Assembly (NCBI RefSeq): GCF_014841115.1
Contig: NZ_JACYTP010000002.1
Coordinates: forward strand, 372,001 to 436,000
Source of the DNA: Photobacterium arenosum
GTDB lineage: Bacteria; Pseudomonadota; Gammaproteobacteria; Enterobacterales; Vibrionaceae
Reading direction: 5' to 3'
Length of the DNA: 64,000 bases
The position numbers and the translations under genes were made by a program. The notes beneath the pieces are model-generated. The model had not been told where the DNA came from and made no database searches. It saw only the letters and a list, made by a program, of their open reading frames with translations. Below are positions 35,114 to 44,705 of this stretch, piece after piece (position 1 is the first letter of the stretch; every line of letters begins with the position of its first letter).

Positions 35114-36190
35114 ATGAATGCGAGTGACGATAATACCTTGAATTATGTGATGAGCAGCTGTGCGCGGTTTCCACTGCTGCTGAATGCAATGCGCTGTAGC
35201 CTGCTGGTGAGTGCGCATAATCTTGACTGCCTGTTTGTCATCCGAGGGTGCGGAGAGTCGCTTGTCGTTGAACATGTCCGCCAGCCCAGATTACTGGGGA
35301 TTGCACTGAGTGACGATCAGCAATGCTTATCGCTGGCGTCATATCAGCAAATCTGGGATTACCGGCGGGTTGACCCCGCCGCTCTTGTGGGTGAGTCAAC
35401 GCACATTGTTGCCGGGAAAGATGCTGTCTATTCGCCTTGCGGCTCGACCGTTACCGGGCATCTGAATACGCATGATATGGCCTGGGGCACGGATGGTCTG
35501 TACATGGTGAATACCCGTTTTAATTGCATTGCCAAACCGACCGACGGAAAAAGTTTTGAGGTGGTCTGGATGCCACCTTTTATTTCTGAATTGGTGCCTG
35601 AAGATCGGTGCCATTTGAATGGACTGGCAATGAAAGATGGACGTCCGGCATATGTGTCGTATTTCTCGCAAGTAAACAGCCCTTACAGCTGGCGCCAAGC
35701 GAGCAGTTTTAGCGGAGAAATTATGTCTGTTACGACGCATCAGCCTGTGGTGACCGGCTTGTGTCTGCCGCATTCTCCCCGTATTCATGACGGTTATCTG
35801 TACTTTTGTGAATCCGGTACCGGACGGTTGTGGCGCTGCCTGGAAGATCGGCTTCCGGCCTCTCGGACGGATCTGGAGCTGGTGGCGGAACTGAATGGGT
35901 TCACGCGGGGATTATCGCTGATGGGGGATGTGGCCTTCGTCGGTTTGTCTGTGGTGCGTCGCCCGAAAGATGGCTCAGCGCGGCATGCAGACATGCCCTT
36001 ACATCAGTTGCGGGAACCCTTGTCTTCGGGTGTGGTGGTGCTGGATCTGCGAAGTGGTGAAGTGATCGCAAACCTCACGTTTTCCGGCGATTTAAATCAG
36101 ATTTATGATGTCGAAGTGCTGAAAGGCAGCACGACGCCATGGATTGTGGATGCTGAATCAGCGGAATTGTCGGATCTATTTATACTCTGA
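35114..36190 (+). CDS. TIGR03032 family (DUF4915-like) protein
   Basis: The 358-residue protein carries the family signature near residues 114-165: GHLNTHDMAWGTDGLYMVNT, WMPPFISELVPEDRCHLNGL and AYVSYFSQVN. The rest alternates short strands (SGEIMSVTTHQPVV, SGVVVLDLRSGEVIANL), likely a beta-propeller. No signal peptide is seen. The family is found beside surface-protein or tail-collar genes in other bacteria but has no known activity. It follows the GNAT gene after 27 bases and is the last of the compact run. Confidence 0.85.
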   Translation: MNASDDNTLNYVMSSCARFPLLLNAMRCSLLVSAHNLDCLFVIRGCGESLVVEHVRQPRLLGIALSDDQQCLSLASYQQIWDYRRVDPAALVGESTHIVAGKDAVYSPCGSTVTGHLNTHDMAWGTDGLYMVNTRFNCIAKPTDGKSFEVVWMPPFISELVPEDRCHLNGLAMKDGRPAYVSYFSQVNSPYSWRQASSFSGEIMSVTTHQPVVTGLCLPHSPRIHDGYLYFCESGTGRLWRCLEDRLPASRTDLELVAELNGFTRGLSLMGDVAFVGLSVVRRPKDGSARHADMPLHQLREPLSSGVVVLDLRSGEVIANLTFSGDLNQIYDVEVLKGSTTPWIVDAESAELSDLFIL

Positions 36191-36393
36191 ATGAAAGCAA
36201 TAGCAGTTTATTGCATAGTAAAATATTCTTATATGTCATATTTTTGAGAGCATCTGCTTGCACATTGTCAAAGCTCTGTTTCAATTGCTACGAGTTGCAT
36301 TAATTTTTTTATTTTTTGTGTGAAGGTTTTATCCGGTGTCGGGAAGTCGCCGGGTGAACCGCACCTTTTGCATCATAAACTTGCAGGCAGAGT
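36191..36393. promoter_or_regulatory. AT-rich spacer before the giant gene
   Basis: This 203-base region holds AT-rich tracts (TTGCATAGTAAAATATTC near 36213) that could carry a promoter, but no clear -10/-35 pair can be named. No terminator hairpin follows the TIGR03032 stop, so read-through from the compact operon is also possible. Confidence 0.35.
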
Positions 36394-39300
36394 ATGACGA
36401 ACGACCTGATCTTGTCGCGATTAGCCCGTGCGACGCGTCAGCACTTCACACGGACGGATGAAGTGCTCCCATTCTGTGATTCGATTGAGTCGGTAAAAAA
36501 AGAGCCCGCCCGCTGGGTGGTTTCCCTGGCGATCGGGTTGGCTGCCAGTCCCTTGATTTTCATGCCAGTCTATGCCGGAACCGACGTATCCGGAATGCCA
36601 TCGAAAATTCAGACGTCATCACGCGAGTTCCCAAATCCTGCACCGGATGATGCACAGCCTGAGTCTCAGCACTCAGACGAACAGAATTTTGATCTGGATA
36701 GTTTTCTGGCACAAACCCAACACCTCAAAAACGGCGTTCAGACTGCGAAACGGGTTGTTGGGGAACTCTCCCCCTTGTCAGCCGGGCCGGGAAGCCGAGC
36801 GGATGGTCGCAGCGGTGAAGCCATGACAGCAGCCTGGGAATGTTATTTTGGGTATTGTTACGATGGTCCGATTTCAAACGGCCACTCCTGTTCAACGGAT
36901 GCGGATTGTAATGGAGGGCCATCCAACAGTGAGCCGACAAATATCAGCCTGACGTCAACCAGCATCAATCAGTCTGTGACGGCATTTGGCACCGATGTGG
37001 GCACCTTGTCGACGACAGATGCAGACAGCGGGGACACCCACAGTTATTCGCTGGTTTCGCAAGGGAACAGTGCGTCCGGCAGTTGTACCTCAGATGCAGC
37101 GAACAGCCAGTTTCAAATCAATAGTGCGACACTGGAAACCGGGAGTGCTTTGTCGGCAGGGAACTACAACGTTTGTATACAGACTCACGATGGCATTACG
37201 ACCTTTCAAAAAACCTTCCCGGTTACCGTGGCAGATGATGTCGCACCTCCGGCACCTTCCACACCGGATTTGTCCTCGGGATCAGACAGCGGTACTTCCA
37301 ACAGTGATAACCTCACGAATCTCACCACGCTGACCTTTACTGGTACTGCGGAAGCCGGCAGTACAGTGAAGCTTTTCAGTAACCAGTCAGTGGGAGCAGA
37401 GATCGGCTCAGCGACTGCTATAGGGGGGAATTGGAGCATCACCACCAGCGCTCTGGCATCGAATGTCACGCATGCATTCACGGCCACGGCGACGGATGGG
37501 ATCAATGACAGTCCGGCATCTTCCGCCCTGAATGTCACCATTGATCAGGTTGCGCCGACCGGGCAAAGCGTCGTCTTTGGTCAGCTGTTTTACACCAGTG
37601 CCGATGTGGCTGCGGCATCCTTTACCTTTGCCTCAGCGGAGGTAGGCACCGATTTCGCTTATACCATCAGTTCCAGTGGTGGCGGATCGAACGTGACCGG
37701 ATCGGGGTCGATCAGCAATGCAGCCCAGTCTGTCACGGGGCTGAATCTGAGCGGCTTGTCCGATGGATTGCTGACGTTATCTGCCACGTTAACGGATAGC
37801 GCAGGGAATACGGCTTCAGCCGTGACGAATACTGCGACGCTGGATAGTCTTCAGCCGGGCATCCCAAGCTTTACCAGTAACAAAAGCGCATTGAAATCCG
37901 GAGAAACGGCGCTGATTTCAGTCACGCTCAGTGAGATCAGTACCAATTTTATTGGGACTGATTTTGTTGTTTCCGGTGGTTCTTTGTCTAACTTCACAGG
38001 CGTTGGACTGAATTATTCTGCGATCTTTACGCCCGACCCGGACACGGAAACCACAGCAACCTTGGATTTGCCTGCTGGTGTCTTTACCGATGCTGCAGGG
38101 AACGCCAATACAGCGGCCACGCAAGTGTCGATTACTGTTGATACCGCGCGGCCAACAGTGGCGATTAGTAGCGATAAGCCTGCCCTGAAAGCCGGAGAAA
38201 GCGCGACGCTGACTTTCACATTGAGTGAAAGCAGTGCTGACTTTGCTGCCGCTGATGTCACAACTGCCGGAGGCACCCTGTCGAACTTTAGCGGCAGCGG
38301 CATGGTCTATACCGCGACTTACACACCCGCCGTGAATGCCACCAGCGGAACAGTCAACGTGTCAGCCAGTCAGTTTACCGACGCCGCAGGGAACGGCAAT
38401 ACAGCGGCAACGCAACTCAGTATTGCGGTAGATACGGTTCAGCCAACGGTGAATATCTCCAGCGATAAAACAGCTTTGAAGAACGGCGAAACCGCGACTC
38501 TGACCTTTACGCTGAGCGAAAGCAGCAGCGATTTTGCTGCCGGAGATGTGATTGTTTCCGGGGGGGCGCTGACGAATTTCACCGGCAGTGGCGCCAGCTA
38601 CAGTGCGACCTTTACACCTGACGCGAATAGTACGGCTGGCGCGACGGTGAATGTGGCCGCGGGTGTCTTTACCGACGCCGCAGGGAACGCGAACACAGCC
38701 GCTTCTCAGTTGGCAATCAGTGTGGATACTGTTCTGCCAAGTGTGACCATCAACTCGGACAAATCCGTGCTGAAGCAGGGTGAAACTGCGAACATCACCT
38801 TTACATTGACCGAAGAGAGTACAGATTTTGAAGCGACGGATATTGCGGTCAGTGGCGGGACCTTGTCGGGTTTTAACGGAAGTGGGAGCAGCTTTAGCGC
38901 GACTCTGACGCCGGTCACCGACGGGAATATCACGCTGGATATCGCCAGTGGCCAATTTACCGATCCGAATGGCAACGGAAATCTGGCTGCGATTCAGTTG
39001 GCGGTGAGCTATGACGGCATCGCGCCGTATATCAGCGCACTCAGCCCGGCTGATGATGCCACAGATGTCAGCCGAAATACCAGTCTGACACTGACGTTCA
39101 GCGAAGACATACAGATAGGACATTCCTCAGGCACACTGAGTCTTATTGATGCCACGGATGCAACAACGCTGGTGACATACGCGATGTCTGACTCCGAGGT
39201 GAGCATTTCTGGCAATCAGCTGGTGGTGGATCCGAGTACCACTTTCACACCGACACATGCTTACTACGTCACCATGACGAACGATGCGTTAACCGATATG

Positions 39301-42300
39301 GCGGGCAATGCCTTTGCCGGTATCAGCGGTGATTCGGTCTATAACTTCACCATTGCCAACGCCGCACCGGTTGCAGCCGACGATGTGGTCTCTGTTTCGG
39401 AAGATAACCTGATTGCGATTGATGTGCTATCGAACGACAGCGATGCAGACAGTAGCCTGAATGCAGCCAGTGTCACCGTCGTGACAGCACCTTTGCATGG
39501 TGCCACCAGCATCAATACCGGGACAGGCACCATAACGTATACGCCGGATGCGAATTTCGCCGGGACAGACACCTTGACCTATCTGGTTCAGGATATCTAC
39601 GGCGCTGTCTCTTCTCCGGCGACAGTCACCGTGACAGTGACACCTGTCGCTGATGCGCCGGTGGCAACGGCTGATGTCGGCAGCACAGATGAAGATACAT
39701 TGGTGGTGCTGGATGTGCTGGCGAACGACAGCGATGTGGATACAGGGGATACGCTGAACGCAGCTTCTCTGACTGTGGTAACACAGCCGACCCATGGTGC
39801 CACGACGGTTGAGAACGGCAAGATTCACTATCAACCGGGGGCGAATTATGTGGGCACGGATACCCTGAGTTACACCGTACAGGACAGCACTGGGCTGGTG
39901 TCCAATACCGCTCAGGTGACGGTGAACGTGGCAGGGGTGAATGATGCCCCGATCACGGTGGCGGATGGTCTGGCAACGAATGAGGATGAAAGTGGTGTGA
40001 TTGATGTGCTGGCCAATGACAGTGATATCGACGGTTCACTCAATGCCAGTACGCTCCAGGTGATCACTCAGCCCCAGCACGGGCAGACCAGCATTGATGC
40101 GAATGGACGGGTGACCTATACCCCTAACGCGAATTACTTCGGCAGCGACAGCTTCACCTATGTGGTGCAGGACGACCTGGGGGCGACCTCCCAGCCAGCA
40201 ACGGTGTCTGTCACGGTGTCCAGCGTCAACGATGCGCCTGTGGTCGCGGATGATACCGCGACGCTGCTGGAAGATACGCCTCATACGGTGAATGTGCTGG
40301 GGAATGATCAGGATATTGACGGCACGATTCAGGCCGGAACACTGACGATTGACACCCAACCTGGCGAGGGCAGCGTGACCGTTGAAAGCAATGGTGCGGT
40401 GGTCTATACCCCGGCAGCGAATTTCAGCGGTGAGGATCAGTTCACTTATAAAGTGAGCGACGATCTGGGTGCTGAATCCAATATTGCGACTGTGACCATG
40501 ACGGTACAGGCCGTGAATGATGCGCCGGTGGCCAATGCCGATCAGGCGACGACGCAGGAGGACACCCCGGTTGATATCGCGGTCAGCGGTAATGACAGCG
40601 ATCTGGACGGGACGCTGGATCTGAGCTCCATTCAGGTGCTGACGCCGCCTCAGCTGGGTCAGGTGCTGGATCTGGGGAACGGTAGCTTGCGCTATACCCC
40701 GGATACGGATCAATCCGGCACTGACAGTTTCAGCTACACCATTTCTGATAACGAGGCTGACGTTTCCAATACAGCCACTGTGTCGGTGACGATCGAGACG
40801 GTCAATGATGCGCCGACCATCAGCGGTACGCCAGTGCTTAACGTCGATCAGGACCAGAACTACGAGTTCCAGCCGGTGGCTGCGGACGTAGAAAGCGATG
40901 GTCTGATCTTCAGTATTACTAATCTGCCTGACTGGGCGAGTTTCGATACCCAGACCGGGCGTTTGTATGGCGTACCAGATAATGGCGCCGTCGGTAGTGT
41001 CAGCAACATAGTGATCAGCGTTACTGATGGCGATAAAACCGCAGCGCTGCCGCCGTTCACCCTGACAGTCAACAACGTTAACGATACGCCAGTTATCAGC
41101 GGGCAGCCTCAGGATAAGGTGTCTGAAGATGCTCAGTACAGTTTTATCCCTCAAGCTTCCGATATGGATGCGGATACGCTGACCTTCAGCATTGAGAACA
41201 AGCCGGTTTGGGCCAGCTTTAATACGCAGACAGGTGAGCTGTCCGGCATACCGGATAATAGCCATGTCGGCAGCAGCAGCGGCATTGTTATCAGCGTCAG
41301 CGACGGCAGTGAATCGGCCTCTCTGGCAGCCTTCAGTATCAGTGTGATTAATGTCAACGATGCACCGCAAGGGGAAAACCTGACGCTTACTCTGGCCGAA
41401 GATACCAGCCTGAGTATTGCCCCGGCCATGACAGATGTCGACAGCACAGCACTGGGTCTGCTGGTGGGTAATCCGCCGCAGCACGGTAACCTGAGTGCGC
41501 AGGGCAGCAGCTGGTTGTATACACCACATGCCGACTTTAACGGTGTCGACAGCTTCAGTTATCAGGTTACAGACGGCGAAGCGCTATCCGGTATTTATAC
41601 TGTTTCGCTTGCTGTGACACCGGTGAATGATCAGCCAGTGATTGTTTCTGATTCGTATCACTTTAAAGCCAGCGCGTCGGGCCGTTATGTACTGGATGTG
41701 CTGAGTAACGACACGGATATCGATCAGGATCTGCTGAACCTGCTCTGGGTGACGGCGGTGAAAGGGACAGCCACCATACAAAATGGTCAGGCAGTTCTGA
41801 CCACCACACAGCAGGGCACGTTTTCTCTGAAATATGGAGCCAGTGATGGTGGAGGGGGCCAGCACATTGGTCAGGTGACAGTGGTTATTGAGTCGGCGGT
41901 CAGCCAGCCTCCGACGATTCAACCGCCAGTTGATATTGAGCTGAACGCAACCGGTCTGTTTACCAGAGTGAACCTGGGCGTAGCCAAAGCCAAAGACAGC
42001 CAAGGCAGGCCACTGGCTGTCTCTCTGGTTGATCAGGCACCTGTCTTTAAGCCGGGAATACATACAGTTTACTGGCGGGCGGTGGATGCGCAAGGCAATG
42101 AGACCCAGGCCAGCCAGCAGGTTGTTCTGCATCCATTGATCACACTCTCTAAAGATGACCACACCACAGAAGGGACGACGCATAGTATCAGCGTTCACCT
42201 CAACGGTCCTGCGCCTGATTACCCGGTAACTATTCCTTATACCGTGTCAGGCAGCAGTGATGCGGGTGATCACACCTTGCTTGACGGTGTGATTGAGATT

Positions 42301-44592
42301 GAGCAAGGCACTAGTGCTACGATTGAGTTCGATGTGCTGAACGATGGTATGCCCGAAGGGCCGGAGACACTGGAAGTCACTTTATCACCCACGCTGAATC
42401 TTGGCAGTAAGTCAGATTACACACTGACTATCTCTGAAGAGAATTTAGCACCAAGGGTGAGCACTGAGATTACTCAGGATGGTGACTCCCGGCACATTGT
42501 GTCTATCTCTGGCGGTCAGGTTACTGTGAGTGCACAAGTCACAGATGTGAACAGTGCAGACAACCATAACTATTTGTGGGAAGCCAGTGACAGTGCGATA
42601 GCCAATATCAGCACAGATGATGAACACTTTATCTTTGTGCCGGGTGCGCTGTCGCAGGGTGTGTACAGCCTTAAACTGACTGTTACGGATAACGGTACAC
42701 CTGTTCAGTCTGTGATTAAACATATTTATCTGGAGGCCGTTGCTCAGTTGCCGCAGTTAGGTGGTGAGGACAGCGATGGCGATCTGCTGCCTGACGACCT
42801 GGAAGGCTACATTGACTCTGATAACGACGGCATCCCGGATTATCTGGATATGGCGGCAGACTGTAACGTCATACAAGAGCAGGCCTTGGTATCTGGCCGC
42901 TATCTGCTGGAAGGCGACCCAGGAGTGTGTTTGCGCAAAGGCGCGACGGTTGCAGCTAATCAGATGGGAGGCGTACAGCTGTTGGACAGTGAAGTCCCGC
43001 CAGATGCCGAGGTCAAAAATACTGGCGGTGTGTTTGACTTTATTGCTCATGGTTTACCGACAGTTGGTCAGAGTTATCAGGTGGTACTGCCGCAACGCTT
43101 ACCCATACCGGCAAACGCGGTTTATCGTAAATTCACTGAGAGTCAGGGCTGGAAAAATTTTGTCACAGATGCGCAAAACTTTGTGTCATCTGCTCAGGGG
43201 GAAGCGGGTTACTGTCCGCCTCCGGGTGATAGCCAGTGGCGGGCAGGATTACAGGAAGGGCACTGGTGCGTGCAGCTAACTATACAAGACGGTGGCCCGA
43301 ATGATGATGACGGCCTGGCCAATGGCAGTGTCATGGATCCGGGCGGTGTTGGCGTACCGCTGAGTGCTAATCTGTCGCCATCGGCGGTGGATGACGCTGT
43401 ATTGCTTAATCGGAACGGGAACACAATGATAGATGTGCTGGCCAATGATACAGATGCCAACAATGATCCCTTGTCTGTGATGGCAGCGTCGGTGGATTTT
43501 GGCGTTGTGAACCTGACGTCTAATCAGATCCACTATGCCGCCCCCGATGGTTTTTACGGTGTCGCGACCATCAGTTACAGCATTTCAGACGGGACAGGCG
43601 GTACAGCTATTGCGCAAGCTAAAGTGACAGTGCTGAACAGCGATTACCCGGTTGCGGTGAACGATATTGTTCAGACTGATGATAAAACGGCCGTGGTCAT
43701 TGCTGTGCTGGATAATGACACAGATGCAGACGGTGACAGTCTGACAGTGGTGGCTGCAGTGGCAAACCGAGGATCGGTGACGATAAACACAGATCAGAGC
43801 CTGACATTTACGCCCGAAGCAGGTTATGAAGGAGAGAGTATCATTACCTATCACATTCAGGATGCGACCGGCCTGGAGGCCAGCGCTCAGGCACGCGTTA
43901 CCACAACACTCAGTGAAGGCATGGTGGTGAAAAACCGGGCAGGAGGGACTGTCACTGCCCTGATGCTGGTATTACTCGGCGGTCTGGGAGTCATGCAGCG
44001 CTGGGGCGGACGGCTGCTTGCGCTGGTATTGGCGCTGATCAGCTTTAACAGCCAGGCAGCCTGGTTTGTCGATGCTGAGTTGGGCGTGAGTGAAGCCAGC
44101 GAGCGACATACTCAGCCTGCGGATACCCTTGTTTCACAAGATGACAGTGATACGGCTGTGTCACTGGGTGTGGGCTATGAAACCCGTCATCACTGGTTAC
44201 TGACGGCCCGTTATTTGGATCAGGGGGACGGCAAGGCCACACTCAAACCAGTTAGTGCTGTGTCTGATGGCTATCATCAGAGTGTGGTTAAGGCTACGCC
44301 TGTGCTGACCTCGGGGGTGGCGCTGGACATACGTTATCCTGTGGTGTCTGATAATGATTTTCGGTTTTTAATCGGTGGCGGTGTTTACCGCTGGGAAGCA
44401 GATTACAGCAGTACGTTTCAGGGGCAGACAATCAGCTCATCTGACTGGGGGGGCGATCCGTATCTGACAGCCGGGTTGGATTATCGCATCACTCCGGCAT
44501 GGCGGGTCGGAGGGAAATTCAATCGTTATTTCATTGATATCAACGATGTCAGCCAGGTCACATTGACACTGAGTTACCAGTTTGGTCAGTAG
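36394..44592 (+). CDS. Giant Ig/cadherin-repeat surface protein with C-terminal outer-membrane barrel
   Basis: The 2732-residue protein has an extended leader and hydrophobic signal segment (residues about 40-62), then a Cys-rich stretch (WECYFGYCYDG) at about 147. Repeats follow: cadherin-like (about 180-280), Bap-type Ig (282-487), four Ig-like repeats of about 97 residues (488-874), a Big_5-like domain (875-989), five tandem-95 repeats with NDAPV starts (990-1469), two He_PIG-like repeats (1470-1654), two more VCBS-like and an HYR-like domain, Calx-beta (1916-2018), a PKD-like domain, thrombospondin-3 Asp repeats (near 2125-2156) and two more tandem-95 repeats (2326-2509). A GG-helix-R segment at about 2513-2536 and a beta-barrel (2557-2732) close it. 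A long adhesin anchored in the outer membrane is likely. Confidence 0.9.
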   Translation: MTNDLILSRLARATRQHFTRTDEVLPFCDSIESVKKEPARWVVSLAIGLAASPLIFMPVYAGTDVSGMPSKIQTSSREFPNPAPDDAQPESQHSDEQNFDLDSFLAQTQHLKNGVQTAKRVVGELSPLSAGPGSRADGRSGEAMTAAWECYFGYCYDGPISNGHSCSTDADCNGGPSNSEPTNISLTSTSINQSVTAFGTDVGTLSTTDADSGDTHSYSLVSQGNSASGSCTSDAANSQFQINSATLETGSALSAGNYNVCIQTHDGITTFQKTFPVTVADDVAPPAPSTPDLSSGSDSGTSNSDNLTNLTTLTFTGTAEAGSTVKLFSNQSVGAEIGSATAIGGNWSITTSALASNVTHAFTATATDGINDSPASSALNVTIDQVAPTGQSVVFGQLFYTSADVAAASFTFASAEVGTDFAYTISSSGGGSNVTGSGSISNAAQSVTGLNLSGLSDGLLTLSATLTDSAGNTASAVTNTATLDSLQPGIPSFTSNKSALKSGETALISVTLSEISTNFIGTDFVVSGGSLSNFTGVGLNYSAIFTPDPDTETTATLDLPAGVFTDAAGNANTAATQVSITVDTARPTVAISSDKPALKAGESATLTFTLSESSADFAAADVTTAGGTLSNFSGSGMVYTATYTPAVNATSGTVNVSASQFTDAAGNGNTAATQLSIAVDTVQPTVNISSDKTALKNGETATLTFTLSESSSDFAAGDVIVSGGALTNFTGSGASYSATFTPDANSTAGATVNVAAGVFTDAAGNANTAASQLAISVDTVLPSVTINSDKSVLKQGETANITFTLTEESTDFEATDIAVSGGTLSGFNGSGSSFSATLTPVTDGNITLDIASGQFTDPNGNGNLAAIQLAVSYDGIAPYISALSPADDATDVSRNTSLTLTFSEDIQIGHSSGTLSLIDATDATTLVTYAMSDSEVSISGNQLVVDPSTTFTPTHAYYVTMTNDALTDMAGNAFAGISGDSVYNFTIANAAPVAADDVVSVSEDNLIAIDVLSNDSDADSSLNAASVTVVTAPLHGATSINTGTGTITYTPDANFAGTDTLTYLVQDIYGAVSSPATVTVTVTPVADAPVATADVGSTDEDTLVVLDVLANDSDVDTGDTLNAASLTVVTQPTHGATTVENGKIHYQPGANYVGTDTLSYTVQDSTGLVSNTAQVTVNVAGVNDAPITVADGLATNEDESGVIDVLANDSDIDGSLNASTLQVITQPQHGQTSIDANGRVTYTPNANYFGSDSFTYVVQDDLGATSQPATVSVTVSSVNDAPVVADDTATLLEDTPHTVNVLGNDQDIDGTIQAGTLTIDTQPGEGSVTVESNGAVVYTPAANFSGEDQFTYKVSDDLGAESNIATVTMTVQAVNDAPVANADQATTQEDTPVDIAVSGNDSDLDGTLDLSSIQVLTPPQLGQVLDLGNGSLRYTPDTDQSGTDSFSYTISDNEADVSNTATVSVTIETVNDAPTISGTPVLNVDQDQNYEFQPVAADVESDGLIFSITNLPDWASFDTQTGRLYGVPDNGAVGSVSNIVISVTDGDKTAALPPFTLTVNNVNDTPVISGQPQDKVSEDAQYSFIPQASDMDADTLTFSIENKPVWASFNTQTGELSGIPDNSHVGSSSGIVISVSDGSESASLAAFSISVINVNDAPQGENLTLTLAEDTSLSIAPAMTDVDSTALGLLVGNPPQHGNLSAQGSSWLYTPHADFNGVDSFSYQVTDGEALSGIYTVSLAVTPVNDQPVIVSDSYHFKASASGRYVLDVLSNDTDIDQDLLNLLWVTAVKGTATIQNGQAVLTTTQQGTFSLKYGASDGGGGQHIGQVTVVIESAVSQPPTIQPPVDIELNATGLFTRVNLGVAKAKDSQGRPLAVSLVDQAPVFKPGIHTVYWRAVDAQGNETQASQQVVLHPLITLSKDDHTTEGTTHSISVHLNGPAPDYPVTIPYTVSGSSDAGDHTLLDGVIEIEQGTSATIEFDVLNDGMPEGPETLEVTLSPTLNLGSKSDYTLTISEENLAPRVSTEITQDGDSRHIVSISGGQVTVSAQVTDVNSADNHNYLWEASDSAIANISTDDEHFIFVPGALSQGVYSLKLTVTDNGTPVQSVIKHIYLEAVAQLPQLGGEDSDGDLLPDDLEGYIDSDNDGIPDYLDMAADCNVIQEQALVSGRYLLEGDPGVCLRKGATVAANQMGGVQLLDSEVPPDAEVKNTGGVFDFIAHGLPTVGQSYQVVLPQRLPIPANAVYRKFTESQGWKNFVTDAQNFVSSAQGEAGYCPPPGDSQWRAGLQEGHWCVQLTIQDGGPNDDDGLANGSVMDPGGVGVPLSANLSPSAVDDAVLLNRNGNTMIDVLANDTDANNDPLSVMAASVDFGVVNLTSNQIHYAAPDGFYGVATISYSISDGTGGTAIAQAKVTVLNSDYPVAVNDIVQTDDKTAVVIAVLDNDTDADGDSLTVVAAVANRGSVTINTDQSLTFTPEAGYEGESIITYHIQDATGLEASAQARVTTTLSEGMVVKNRAGGTVTALMLVLLGGLGVMQRWGGRLLALVLALISFNSQAAWFVDAELGVSEASERHTQPADTLVSQDDSDTAVSLGVGYETRHHWLLTARYLDQGDGKATLKPVSAVSDGYHQSVVKATPVLTSGVALDIRYPVVSDNDFRFLIGGGVYRWEADYSSTFQGQTISSSDWGGDPYLTAGLDYRITPAWRVGGKFNRYFIDINDVSQVTLTLSYQFGQ
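37855..39015 (+). repeat. Four tandem about 291-294-bp Ig-domain repeats within the giant gene
   Basis: Each unit starts near a (S)SDKxALKxGE motif and ends near FTDAAGNxNTAAxQL. The same DNA string TTACCGACGCCGCAGGGAAC occurs at about 38375 and 38669 (294 bp apart), and a near copy lies 291 bp earlier. Both spacings are whole codon numbers (97 and 98), so recombination between copies would keep the frame and change the length of the stalk. Confidence 0.85.
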
Positions 44593-44651
44593 GCCGTAGC
44601 CAGAAATTATAGTCAGGTAAAATATTGCCAGGTAAATCAGTTCCAGATAAA

Positions 44652-44679
44652 CCCGATGCTGGTATGTGCCAGCATCGGG
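44652..44679. terminator. 11-bp hairpin between convergent genes
   Basis: CCCGATGCTGG (44652-44662) and CCAGCATCGGG (44669-44679) form a perfect stem with a 6-base loop between the end of the giant gene and the end of the AMMECR1 gene, which face each other. T content after the stem is low, so it may work with rho or as a two-way block. Confidence 0.55.
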
Positions 44680-44705
44680 CGTGGTATCCGTTTGGCAAGG
44701 GCCGT

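Noticed and set aside
38362..39123. A 253-codon minus-strand open frame
   Set aside because: Also a shadow of the Ig repeats; the protein shows the same repeat period as the real gene and no known motif.
37855..41355. CRISPR-like array in the repetitive region
   Set aside because: Repeats are about 290-bp coding units, all in one open frame, with no short-repeat/unique-spacer pattern. No CRISPR array was seen anywhere in the window.
40036..41529. A 497-codon open frame on the minus strand inside the giant gene
   Set aside because: It lies opposite the highly repetitive tandem-95 region. The translation is low-complexity (many His, Arg, Ile), has no start signals and no recognisable domain. 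It is a by-product of codon bias in the real gene.
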